Assembly: GCA_038373885.1 (NCBI GenBank)
Contig: JAWZYV010019597.1
Location: 310,001-374,000, forward strand
Reading direction: 5' to 3'
Origin: Cheiracanthium punctorium
Taxonomy: Eukaryota; Arthropoda; Arachnida; Araneae; Cheiracanthiidae
Length of the DNA stretch: 64,000 nt
Notes under the pieces: model-generated
What the model was told of the DNA's origin: nothing
Databases searched by the model: none
Seen by the model: the letters and a program-made list of their open reading frames with translations, nothing else
Made by a program: the position numbers and the translations under genes
Part shown: positions 12,801-25,858 of the stretch, piece after piece
How positions within the stretch are numbered: position 1 is the stretch's first letter
How the letters are laid out: each line of letters opens with the position of its first letter

Positions 12801-14273
12801 ACATTCTACGCCTAATACTTTTTGAGATATGCGAGTTTAATGAATTTCGGCCCATTGAGTGTAATGTATTTCGAATGTTTTGGGCGGTCCTGTACATAAA
12901 CTATCCAATCGAATGGAACCAAAAGGGGAGGTGCACAACTAGATGTTACAACTATCCAAAATATGAAGTTTCGACATTCTACGCCTAATAGTTTTTGAGA
13001 TAGGCGAGTTTAATGATTTTCGGCTTTTGGTGAAATATCGCCAAATAAAGTGTCAGAAGGAAATCTTTTAAATTGAACTCAGCTTGGCGATATCGAAATA
13101 TTTGGCCAAAAACTTTTCGAAACTAAAACCGATCGAAATTAAAGTCATTTGGGTGACCCTGTAAATAAATTACCCAGTCGATTGCAATCAAAAAGGAGAT
13201 TCACAGTTAGATCTTACAATAGTTCTAAATACAAAATTTCAACATTCTATGGTTAAAAGTTTTATAGTTATGTGAAATACGAAATTATTTTTGGCGCCAA
13301 ATTTGGTGATATTTCGACAGAACTCACCAAGGTCGATGACAAATATGGCGAGATTTTGGGCATGCACCAAACAATGACTGACTACAGACGTAATATATTG
13401 AAGATGCCCACAGACATTAATGTATTGAAATTCTTTTGGGTGGTTCTGTAAAAAAGCTTTCCAGTTGATTGGAACCAAAATTCGAGGTACAAAATTAGAT
13501 GTTACAACAATCTTATATATGAAATTTCAACTTTATACGACTAATAGTTTTTGAGATATGAGAGTTAAATACATACACACGTACACCAAAAATCGGCAAG
13601 CTTGGCGACTTTTAGCATAATTTTTAAGGAATGCACGTGACCGTCGTCGGACCATTACCTAATTACATGGTAGGAAAGTATTGTGCTTGAAATGTATGAA
13701 TCTCTCTAAAATTGCCATTGACCGTAATGTGTTGGAATTATTTTGAGTGTTCCTCTAACAGAATTATAAATGATACAGACACAATTTTCGATGGAGAGAT
13801 TCATTTTGTAACCCTTAACAACATATATCACTTCTGAGTCGTTTGAAATAGCCTACTACTTCAAACATACGCTTTGATGAATTTCTGTCCATACAGCTTA
13901 AGGTATTTAAAATCTTTTGTGCGACCTTGTACATAAACTATCCATTCGATTGGAAGCAAAAAGGGAGGTGGAGAACTAGATGTTACAACAATGCTAAATA
14001 TAAAGTTTCAACATTCTACGACCAATAGTTTTTGAGATGTGTGAGTTACATACGTACATACGCACTTACGTACATATGCACGTACGCACGTCAGAGAAAA
14101 ATTGGTCAAAATGGACTCGCGGCGAGTCAAAATGGGTTTTGCATGCATTTATATGCAAAAATTCTTAAAGATAAATTTAGAGGTAGTCAAAATCGGTTTT
14201 TTTCGTCGAATTCTGGTTGCCGAAATTTTTCGTGATCACATTACTCCCTTATACTTCGTACAAGGAAGTAAAA
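9890..14273. repeat. Compound repeat array upstream of the NHA-like gene
   Basis: Three diverged long copies start near 10489, 11872 and 13250. Each carries blocks such as CGCCAAATTTGGCGATATTT, CACAACTAGATGTTACAAC and CGTAATGTATTTCGAATC. The latter block repeats with a 173-bp spacing (11285/11458; 12669/12842). Two copies end in a short hairpin, ACTTCCTTATAC..GTACAAGGAAGT (11845-11871, 14247-14273). The apparent ORFs here are repeat artefacts. Confidence 0.8.
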
Positions 14274-14469
14274 AAGCTTCTTCCAGTTTAAGAGTAAATG
14301 CTGAATTTACTAATGACAAAAAACTAAAGATACGGTAAATAGAGGGGGGGGGTGAGTAAACCATGAAAATTAAATATTAGAATACTATTATAAATGTATT
14401 TTATTGCTTGTTTTCAAAGTGAACATCATTCCATTTCTTGAACCTAAGAATCACCGTGTTGAATTTGAT

Positions 14470-14500
14470 CATTATTTATTTATTTATTTATTTATTTAGT
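14470..14500. repeat. (TATT)n microsatellite
   Basis: About seven units, 160 bp before the start of the NHA-like coding sequence. Confidence 0.9.
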
Positions 14501-14660
14501 GGGAGAGGATTACAGATAAAACCTTAATCGAGAGTTATTTAATTTGACACATCTGCAATACAGTGTTCGTTTTATTTTGTGCTTGCGTGCGGTTTTGTTT
14601 TCACTCGATTGTGTCCCTTTTTAGTGGATCCTTTGATGAAAAGAAGCATATTCCCTCAAC

Positions 14661-14844
14661 ATGAATTGGACCTACCACGTGATCACCCAGGCGCTCTTCC
14701 TGGTAGTCCTGGCAGGCAGCGTGTACGGCATCTTTGGGGAGGAATCTCTGCCTGGCAGTGAATTGTTCGCCGTGCTGGCGCTGGCAGTATGTGCCTATGT
14801 CGGAGGAATTGTCTTCAGTTGCGTGAGACTACCACCTCTCACTG
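14661..14844 (+). CDS. NHA-like antiporter, coding exon 1
   Basis: Encodes the first 61 codons plus one base: two hydrophobic helices around the LPGSELF segment typical of NHA proteins. The donor is G|GTAATT. A pyrimidine-rich acceptor (CCCTTTTTAG) ends at 14620, so this exon probably starts at 14621 with a short 5' UTR. In-frame TGA at 14637 supports ATG 14661 as the start unless a different acceptor is used. Confidence 0.85.
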
Positions 14845-17800
14845 GTAATTATCAAGAAATGAATTTGTTTCCATTTCGAATCTATTCTTAAAAATAAATT
14901 TCATTGACTGCTCCACAAAGGGAGAAGAACTGATTAGACTGTTAATAAAAATAGTTTAACGTTTCACCATAAAATGGTGCTCAATTAGCTGCATCATTTA
15001 TTTTTAGAAATGTGATTTTGCGCCATTGATCAGCTTAACGGGACTTCTCCACTTTCTCTATGGAAATGATCTCAGAAATACTCTTCCGTGATCACGGAGA
15101 AATCTGCCTTTACAAATTCGAGGTTTTAGAGCGAACTGACGAATATTTTTTCAACCATATCTTGTGTTTCATATTCTGAAGATATTCATCTAACGTTTTT
15201 ACAATGTAGTATATATTTAAATGTTATTAGAAAAATAATTCCATTACGATCCAAAATGTCCTCAATGCAATTAGAAGAACAATAATTTAATTATAATTAA
15301 TATTCTCCTAATTGCATTTGAGAAATTTTGCATCGTAATAAAGTTCGAAGAGTGTTTTCAGAATAAAAGGGGCAAAAAGAGAATACGGTTGAAAATATAC
15401 ACTCTTCCATAATTCGTTCTAAAACCAGGAGTTTGTAAAGACTTTTTTTCATAGAAAAGCACTGAGGTGATCGTTTCCCTGGAAACAGTAAGAAAGTTTC
15501 TTCAGTACCAAATTACGGTACTAAAACGTCTTTATAAGAAGTTTGCAGCTAATTTTGTGCCATTTTGTGGTGAAAAGCTAATTTACTTTGTCTGAACGTG
15601 TGCTTTTTGCACTGTACAAGCATTTTATACAGTGTCAGCATTTCCTACATTGCACTTGCACGTGTGTAGCTAACATTTCTGCGTCCTGTACTTAGGTATG
15701 CTGGCCGTTGGGATTCTCTTGAGAAACCTGCCTTTTGCCACGCTGACCAAAGATATATCGACAAATACTGCATCCACTTTCAGGTAAGTGAATATCGTTA
15801 GCATAATTGTAAAAAATAATCAATTCTTCCGGTACTGTAATTTGCTTAAAAGCGCTTAAATGTCTCGCGTTCATTTCCCAGCAATAAAAAAAATGAAACT
15901 CATAGACAGTTAACCGACATGATCTTTTAAAATTATAATTTATTAAACTTCATAGATTGACAATACAGTAAGAACCTCGATTATCCCAAACTCTAAATCG
16001 AAGCTCATGCAATTTTTTATGCCAACGAAGTTGAAAATTATTTATGGTCTCCAGCAAAGTTGAAAGTCTGTTCAAAGTTGAATGGTTTTTATATCGCCAA
16101 ATTTGACAAAAAAAAAAAAGACTGCCTTATTGATACATTAGATACATAGTGGATACATTCAGGGGCGTAGCCAGAAATTTTTCATGGGGGGGGTTATGAC
16201 TACTGTAACTCATATATATGTATACGTGTGTGTGATAATGTAGAGAAGAACATACGTTTTGTATGGCAAAAAATTCCTCATGGGGGGGGGGGTTATGACC
16301 CCCCTAACCCCCCCCCTTGGCTACGCCTCTGGATACATTGGATAGTTTTATAATCGATACATTTATATTGTCTTTTCATCAGTTTATTTCTTTTCTAAAG
16401 TACCAGTTAACGGTGTTATTCGAAAAAATCATGTGATTTTGGTACATAAGTACAAATAAACTAATTATGCCAGCCACTTCAAAATTTTGAAACTGTCTCT
16501 TTACAAGCTGTACTACATACTGAAATAAACGATCCATCGGTATTGTACGGTAGCGTGCAAAAACAGATGGGGACACAATTATAGGACGAACAGGACGATT
16601 TATTTCACTGTCACAAACACATCCATAAAAACACAGAGTTACATTCACATTACATATATTCGCGGTGTTAGGTATGTGCTACAACCACAAGAGTCCGTTT
16701 TAAACTCGCGGTACATCTCCATGCATTCTTCAACACCGTCGCTGACTCTGCGCCTTCTCGAACTGAAAACAAAACAACTTCTGACGTATGGCGCCATCGC
16801 ATGGAGAAGGGTCTGCTCGACGTCATAACAGTCTATACTCCTCCCCTCACGGAGGAAAACTTTTCACGAGTTTGGAGGGAAAAGTTTTTACCTGAAAATC
16901 TTCAAAGTTTGTCAGTCTTCAAAGTTTGTTAAAAATAATTAATTAGGGCCGACAAATCCTATTTCAGTGCCAGTTCAGTGCCATACAAAGAACAGTGCAT
17001 TTCCCCAAACAAAAAATTCAATTATAACTACATATAAAAAAGTTACATAAACTTCTCTAATAATCAGAAGATATGACCAAATAATACAATTATTTACAAT
17101 ATTAGTAGAAATATAAATTCAAACAAAACAGATAATAACATTATAATTTCTTAATTGCCTTTAATTTAGGGGAGACGACTTAAGCTGTCAGCATTTTGAT
17201 GAAGTTTGCCCTTTTTATGAACAACTTCATAATTGTGTGGCTGTAAAGTTAGGGCCCATCTTAAAAGTCGCGGATTTGTCCCGCTGTTTTTCCCTAACCA
17301 CACTAAAGGATTATGATCCGTCTGAATAATGAATTTGTGCTGTCCATCGAGATAACACTTCAACTTTTGTACAGCATAAATTATTGCTGCACATTCCTTT
17401 TCAATAGTACTATAATTTTGTTCGGCGGAAGAAAACTTTCTACTCAAGTACATTATTGGATGTTCGTCGTCATTTTCTACTTGTGATAGGACAACACCAA
17501 TTCCATAATTGGAGGCGTCGCACTGTACGAGGAATGGTTTTGTAAAATTTGGACTGTGCAACACTGGTCTTTCCGTTAACCTTCTTTTAAGTTCATCGAA
17601 TGCAGTTTGACATGCTTCCGTCCATCTTATAGCTGACATGCGACTTTTTCCTTTTAGTAGGTCGGTCAATGGTGCTGAAATCACGGAAAATTCGGGAATG
17701 TACCTTTGATAATATCCAGCCAGTCCTAGAAATGACCTAATGTGTGTTTTCGTAGAAGGAGTAGGGAAGTCTCTTATGGCTTGGACTTTAACTTCCCCTG

Positions 17801-20800
17801 GTCTTCGTTGTCCTTGACCAACTACATGACCTAAGTACTTCACGGTCGCTTTTGCAAACTGACATTTTGATGGTTTTATATACAACTTAGCTGTCTTCAT
17901 CTTTTCGAATACAATTTTTAAATGCGATATATGCTCTTCCCACGTAGGAGAAAATATGGCGACATCATCGAGATATGGCACGGAAAATTCTTCGCAAGTT
18001 TTTAACAGTCCAGCCATCAACCGGCTGAAATCATATGGAGCATTTTTTAGTCCAAACGGTAACCGTAACGGTTTGAAAATACCAAAGCTGGTACAGAAAG
18101 CAGCATAACGCTGAGCTCGTGCCGTTAATGGGATTTGCCAATAACCTCTGGTCAAATCCAGTATAGTTATATAATTTGCATTCGATACCTTTTCCACTAG
18201 TTGCTCTATATTTGGTAGTGGAAAATACTGCGTTTTAGTGACGTTGTTCAATTTCCTATAGTCAATGCAGGGTCGGGAATCTTTCCCGGGGACTTCAACT
18301 AAGATGAGCGGGGATGAAAAGTCGGATTCGCCTTCCTCAATTATTCCGAGAGTCAGCATCTTTTCTACTTCTTTCTTTAAAATTTCACTTTGTCTAGGCG
18401 ACAACCGGTATGGCTTTGTACAAATTGGTTTCTCGGATTCCAATTCAATATCATGTTTAGTAAGGTTCGTACATCCTGGCTCATTTGAGAAAATGCCAGA
18501 ATACTCAGATATTAGAAGTCTCAGAGTTTCACGTTCACTTTCAGAAAGTCGGGAGTTTGACTCTATGTTTTGGAAAAGTTCAGACTCTTCATTTTTACAG
18601 GAGTTCAGCTGCAAACATGGCATTTCTTCTTCATCAGCGTCTGGTTCTTCCGTATATAACAAATTTATATTTTCTGGTCTTTGATAATAAGGTTTCAGCA
18701 TATTGATATGATACACATGATTTTTTTCTTTGTCTGGAAATTTAACAACATAGTTTGTTTCAGATAATTGTTGGATAATTTGTCCAGGACCTACCCACTG
18801 CACGGACAATTTATTCGGCTTTGAAGGAGCCACCACAAGTACTAAGTCTCCCTTTTCAAACTTGCGTTCTGTAGCCTTTCGATCGTACCATAGTTTTTGT
18901 TTTTCTTTTACGTTTTCCATTTGCTGAATTGCAAGATCTTGGCATCTCTTCATACGATTCATAAGTTCAAAGACATATTCAACTACACTACTTTCTGTCT
19001 CTTCTTCGCCTTTCAACTTTTCGTAGAGAAGCATGATGGGAGTTCTTAAGTTTTTTCCGTGAACCAATTCAGCTGGAGAAAATCCGGTACTATCATGAGT
19101 TACCGTTCGAAGAGCGAAAAGAGCCTGGGGTAAGATATTTTCCCAGTCTGGTCCAGATTCGAAACATAGGACTCGGAGAATTCTTTTTAGAGTTCTGTGC
19201 ATTCTCTCCACTGGATTACTTTGGGGGTGATAAACGGAGCTTCGCACCACCTTTATTCCAAACCTTTCTAGAAATTCCGATGTAAGTGCACTCACGAAAG
19301 ATGATCCCTGGTCGGTCTGCAATTCTTTAGGGAATCCCATGCGACTAAAAATCTGAAGTAGCACATTTACAACAGTGGTCGAACAGAGATTTTCCACAGG
19401 GATTGCATCCGGATATTTAGAAGACATGCAAATTGCAGTTATAATGTATCTGTTTCCTGAGGGTGTCACGGGCAAAGGCCCACAAGCATCAACATTTATT
19501 TTCGTAAAAATTTCTGTGATAACTGGTACGATCTTTAAAGGAGCCTTCTTCTTTTCTTGAGGTTTTCCAGCTCTTTGGCAACTGTCACAAGCCTTCACGA
19601 AATTCTCAACATCTCGGTAACAGTTCGGCCAGTAGAAACTTTTAAAGAGTGCATCTTTAGTTTTTGTTGTTCCAAGATGAGCCGCTGTTCCTTCATGACA
19701 AATTTTCATTAACTGTTCACGATACTCCTCTGGAACTACCAGCAGTCGTCTTTCAGTTCCATGTTTGTCTTCCTTCTTATAAAATAACAGTTCATTATTT
19801 AATTCAAATTTACTATTTTCCTTAACTGTAGCTAATTCCATTAGAGACTTTAATTCTGCGCTTCTATTTTGGGCGGACTTGAATTCTTCAGGTGTGATCT
19901 TCAAAAGATTAGGAGTGTCAACAAGAGGCTCCGGTGATGGTAATATACTTTTTTCTTCATCAGTGATTTCGGTTAGGTCAATGATCTCTTGACAACTTTC
20001 ATTCGAGATTTCTTGCGATTTCTCTTCTTCCTTTCGTAATTCTTTTTTCTTCTTAGAACGTGTTTGAACTGCGTTTATCATATGCATTTCCACATCTTTA
20101 TTTTTCTTCATACTGTCGATCAATGCAGCTGTCTTATTTCCTAACAAATATTTACTTTCTTCCCATTTATACGGTTGTACTGCTGCTTTCGTTACAACAT
20201 GCCCAAAACTACCTTCTAATTCTATTTCGGCTAATGGTAGACATTTAGCAGTCTCAATCAATGGTGATCTCACCCACACATATTCACCTGTAAACATATA
20301 AGGCTTCACCAACTTAGGGCAAACCAAATCTAATGTAGCTCCAGTATCGCGGAGTATGGAAACTTCTGCACCATTTACTTTACCTAAGGTGGTATAAGGA
20401 GCCATCAGGTGATCTACATCTCCGTCAGCGATATCGTTTGCAGCCACCACTTCTTTCAGTTTTGGACACTGAGGTCTAAGGTGATTATAAGAACCACACT
20501 CGTAGCATCGCGGCTGTTTTCTCTGCTCAAATTCCCTTTCTTTGTTCTTCTGTGGCTCGTATTTCGTTTGATTCTTATACCTCTTGTCTTCAACCCTTAA
20601 TTTTCCGTCTAACTTCCTAGAGTAGTCTGAGTTTTTCGATGATGGTCGATATCCGGTTCTTTTGAAACTATCTTTGATATTTTCATATTCGTCTATTTTA
20701 TCTGCCAAGTCAAAAGGAGAAACCATTTTCATCCAGTCTTCCAGGAAATGATCTTTTATTTCTTGGGGCGCACGTCTCTTCAACTGTTCTGTAACCATTA

Positions 20801-23800
20801 ATTCTTTCAGTTGTTCAAGCGTAGTAATCTTTAATTCAGAAGTCCATTCTTCGAAATAGCTATTTAACTCGTGAGCATAATTCCGCCATGTTTTTTCAAA
20901 ACTCTTCTGATGCCTATAAAATAACTGTTTCAACCTTTCAGCATTTAATTTGTACCGCTTCAGTATCAACTCCTTAACATAGTCGTAGTCTTTAACCTTT
21001 TCTACGGGTTCTCGAGCCAACATATTCGTTACTTCACTCGGCAAAACAAATACGCAACCCAATCTTCTTTCGAAACTCTAGCCATTTCTGCACGACGCTC
21101 AAAATTTATTAGATAGAGTCCTATTTCATCTTTCTTTTCATCGAATTTTGGGTTAATTTTCAATAATTCTACTTTAGGACCCGTCTGACTGCCACTTGAG
21201 AAGTTGGTACACAACGTACGCGAATCGCCTGTAGAAGCACTCAATTCTAACCGTTTCATTTCTAATGCAAATTCTCTATCTTTCTCTTCTTTAAGTCTCT
21301 CTTCTTTACGTTCAATTCTCTCTTTGTCTTCACGTTCAATTCTCTCCTTTTCTGCACGTTCAACTTTTTCCCTTTCTTCAGATTTAATTCTATCACTTAT
21401 TATCAAATTCACAAATTCTTTTACAAATTCTTCATCATAGTTCTTGCTATTTAATATCAAATTCTTTAAATCGATCATTTTAAGATCATCAGTAACCTCC
21501 TCCCCTAACTCTTGAGCAATTGTTCTTAATTCCTCTTTACGCGCCTTCGCGAGATAGGCCATTTTAATAGTTTGATTTTTTTTTCAAGAAATTCCTCAGC
21601 AACGATACGAATAGAATTAGGGAAAAGTTAATGCTAATTCTAACCAAATTAATTTTCTGGATCTTCAGATGACCCACAAAAAATTTTAGTAATAAACAAG
21701 CACAAAATACTCAATTTTAAACTTTTCTAAAAAACCACTTAATGTCTTAAAAACTTTAAATTGCAACCATGAAAATGTTTATCATCTTTAAATTTGCCAA
21801 AATCGTATAACTTATACCGACAAAATCATAAACATTAGTAAACCAATTAAACACATAAATAATAATAAATGAACAATGTATAATATAATTATTTAATTTT
21901 ACTTAATTAATATTTTACTAATGATACTACTTAAATCAAAAGCAAACTACACCCATCTACAAATTACTTTACGAAGTTTACTTCCGTTTCTAAAAAAATG
22001 ATAACAGAATTAAACACTCTTATAATATTCCCTGAGGATTTCAATTATTTTCTTCGAAAGCTGCTTAACAAACCAAAACTGTTTTTCTTTTCAAATGAAA
22101 TCAAACAATATAATGCGATCAAACCATAAAGAATTTTTTTTCAAAATTATTCAACACAAAATTCAAAACAAAGTCAAACTGCGTATGAGAAAATATATTC
22201 TTTTAAACAAAACACAACCTTCATAATATTTTCTGAGAACCAAACTTTCTAATTGAAGTACGTAATTTCAGTAAATACCTCTCTTTTTTTCTTATGAGAG
22301 CGAAAATTAGTCTTAAATCTGAATACACAGAATAAAACTATTTAAAAGTGTTCTCAAAACTAATCACATTCACTTCATAAAAACAGAAGGTAATTCCTAT
22401 GTAAATAGCAACTCTTAATGAATCATATAATCAAGATTAATCAAAATGGTATATTCACAATAAAATAATAATTGTTTTCTTAACTCAAAATGTTCAAAAA
22501 AAAAATATTTTCATCTCACACTCTGCTTAGCTTTCAGGAAAACCAATATACTTATTTTAAACGATAATACAACCACTAAAACAAGTAATTATAGCATAAA
22601 CACTCTTTTACTCAAATCGAAACCAAAATACATATACTTGTCTTAAACGATAATACAACCGCTAAAACAAATAATTAAATAGCATTAACACTATTTACCT
22701 TAATCGAAACCAAATACATATACTTATCTTAAACGATAATACAACCGCTAAAATAAGCAATTAAATTGTATATGCACAACCTGTTCCAAAACGACCCCGA
22801 AATCAAATTTAGTAACCTTAATACAAAAGCACTGTTTTAGATTAATTAAAAAGGCACTGTTTTAGAACTGGCACTTACCCACTAAAATTAATCATTTCCT
22901 AAAACACTGGTTTTCGATGCACTGGTTCAATCCGTAAAGCTGCCACCAAATGTTTTCCTCATCTGTACGGTAGCGTGCAAAAACAGATGGGGACACAATT
23001 ATGGGACGAACAGGACGATTTATTTCACTGTCACAAACACATCCATAAAAACACAGGGTTACATTCACATTACATATATTCGCGGTGTTAGGTATGTGCT
23101 ACAACCACAAGAGTCCGTTTTAAACTCGCGATACATCTCCATGCATTCTTCAACACCGTCGCTGACTCTGCGCCTTCTCGAACTGAAAACAAAACAACTT
23201 CTGACGTATGGCGCCATCGCATGGAGAAGGGTCTGCTCGACGTCATAACAGTATCCGTTTCAAAACTTTTAGAAAAAATTCTTAAAAATCGGACATGTTC
23301 GCAAAGCGTGTCACTCTTCTAAAAATCTTGCAGCTCAGATCCATGTTTAAGAATTTTTTATGAGAATTTCAGAAAAGCCACAGCTTTTTTATTGCAGTGT
23401 GTCAAGCAGCTTATGAAGAACCCTCGGGGATTTTTTGGAGACCATGGTGCTATTAGTTTATTTCAATTTGTGTACCAAGACTAAAAATAGACAGCGCCGG
23501 CGCAAGGTTATCCGGCGCCAGCCTGCAAAAAAAAACCTAAAATCGCCCCCCCCCCTCCATGTTTTTTTTTTTTTTTTTTTTTTTTTTCCCCAGGAGAAAT
23601 AAGTTTTGAAGAAAGCATTTGTTGAAAAAAATAATAATAAATTTATTTATCGGGAAAATTAATTTTTCTACATTTCATATTTACAAGCTTTACTATAATT
23701 TCTTTTGTATCTATCTCTTGACAGATTTCATTTTCAATAGCAATCAGAGCTAGATTTATGAGTCTTTCCTGAGATATACTTGACCGTAAATACGTCTTGA

Positions 23801-25011
23801 TCAATTTTAATTTTGAGAACGATCTTTCGCTACTAGCAACACTAACGGGAATGCTGAGTAGTATTCTCAATATGATATTCAAGTTCGGTAAGCACAATTT
23901 ATTTGACACAATTAAGTTCAGAATATCGAATGGGTCATTCATACTGGCTGTAAAAATGTCTTTGGAAGCTACTATTTTGTCAAAAAGTTCTTCTGCGTTA
24001 ATATCTTTACTATCACCATATTGTAAAAAAAAAAATTCTAAATTACTGCATTTTTATTTTCAAATCTGCATTATCCATTTCCGATAAATTACACAAGAAA
24101 CTAAAATTATCGCAGTGATTTTTCATTGCGTCAAAACTTTCATTTAATGATGCACAAGCTGTATCCAAAATTCTAAAAAATAAAAATAAAAATAAAAAAT
24201 AAATAAATAATAGTTTTGTTTGTAAATGAGCCCCGAAACAGAAACCAAGGTTTAAGATACGGCTGCATTTTTTGCATAATGCTAAAAGACTTATCAGAAT
24301 GCTGAAATGAAATTAATGGGTTTCTCTTTTTCGCTAAAGCATTCAGAGAAAATTTGGAGCTGAAATATTGAAGAGAAACAGGGATAAAAGTAAAAATTTC
24401 CTGATAGGGAATTGTTATAGAATGGTTGTGGGGATAATCTTTTATTTTCAATATTGATGAATTTAAATACATGTGCGAGTATGATTTTCAAGACCACTGC
24501 AAAAACAATACAGGGAAAGAGATCGGACAATATCTCTCGGTGAGAAAAATGGAATTACCTTTATAGCAATTTGATAAAGCTTTTCCCCTTATTTTAGCTT
24601 TTTTGCTAAAGAATTTTTCAACTCAGCTTAAACCCTGCGAACAGATCACAATTTTTAGTTCAGTGGCAGTAAAACAGTCTCTCTGCGTCAAAAAACCCTC
24701 AACTTAGATTTTATTTATTAAAATTTTTGAAAATGCGTCTTTCAATATTTAATTTAGTGCAGTTAAAAAATTTCAACTTGCTGTTTAAAATTTGCGACTA
24801 AGTAGTTGATTTTCTTCTTAAATATTTGATCTGTGAAACATAATTTCTGATACATTTTTTTATTTTTCGTTTAAAATTGTTCTATCGTTTTTTAATTAGC
24901 ATAAGCTAAATTCGCGAGCACGGCGAATTATTATACAGTTTCTACTGAGCCAGATTTCTGATATCCGACGTGCTAGCGGCTTTTATGTACTCGGGTAATT
25001 GAGGTTTTATT

Positions 25012-25100
<89 letters not shown>

Positions 25101-25811
25101 CAAGGTGTCCAGCCTTAATGTGACCCAATAGATAATTCCCGAACCGTTCGGTTTAGATATGCACTTCCAATTTGAAAAATGTTTTTTAAAAGGTAAAGAA
25201 TAATTTTACGTGCTTTTCGAACCAAAAAACCCATTTAGAAAAAAATTACAAAAGTTAAATTTTTATACGGTCCCCAGGTCCTATCACTTATATTTAGGAA
25301 AAGATGCAGTACACGAAAGCAAAGTAAACACAAAAAGTTTCATTTTATTACGATAAAAACTGACCGAGTTATGGAAGTTTCAAAATCATGCATTTCATCC
25401 ATTTTTCCGCCATTTTCAAGACAGTCCCTTACTAGCTTCTTGAAAATGGGCGAGAAAATGGGTGAAATGCATGATTTTGAAAGTTCCATAACTCGGTCAG
25501 TTTTTATCGTAATAAAATGAAACTTTTTGTGTTTACTTTGTTTTTGTGAACTGCATCTTTTTCTAAATATAAGTGATAAGACCTGGGGACCGTATAAAAA
25601 TTTAATTTTTGTAATTTTCTTCTAAATTAGTTTTTTGGTTCGAAAAGCACGTAAAAAGATTCTTTACCTTTTTTAAAACGTTTTTCAAATTGAAAGTGCA
25701 TATCTAAACAGAACGGTTCGGGAATTAGCTATTGGGTCACATTAGGGCTGGACACCCTGTATATATTAGAATATTGTATATTTGAGTGGATGCTACATTG
25801 ATTCGTAATAA

Positions 25812-25858
<47 letters not shown>

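Larger units (their letters stand above)
16544..23250 (-). mobile_element. Full-length Ty3/gypsy LTR retrotransposon with Gmr1-like domain order
   Basis: 6707 bp in intron 2 of the NHA-like gene, antisense to it. Two 287-bp LTRs (16544-16830 and 22964-23250) start TG and end CA, and are flanked by the 4-bp target duplication GTAT (16540-16543 and 23251-23254). The LTRs differ at three sites, all A/G transitions, so the insertion is recent. A polypurine tract lies at 16838-16848 and a candidate primer-binding site near 22939-22948. On the minus strand the order is 5' LTR, a 1.4-kb leader, gag start, then one ORF with zinc knuckle, protease, integrase, reverse transcriptase and RNase H. Integrase before RT is the Ty1/copia-like order, but the RT and GPY/F-type integrase are Ty3/gypsy. 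I see no env gene or chromodomain. Confidence 0.95.

Noticed and set aside
10228..13478. Several minus-strand frames with similar protein sequence (ISPNLA, FGEIS)
   Set aside because: The similarity comes from CGCCAAATTTGGCG DNA repeats translated in one frame, not from a protein family.
16831..17165. Possible env gene between pol and the 3' LTR
   Set aside because: Only about 335 bp, no open frame; not a retrovirus-like envelope.
18265..18684. 139-codon plus-strand frame
   Set aside because: Antisense shadow of the retroelement pol ORF.
24173..24530. Minus-strand frames upstream of the hAT remnant
   Set aside because: No resemblance to the transposase core; AT-rich chance frames.
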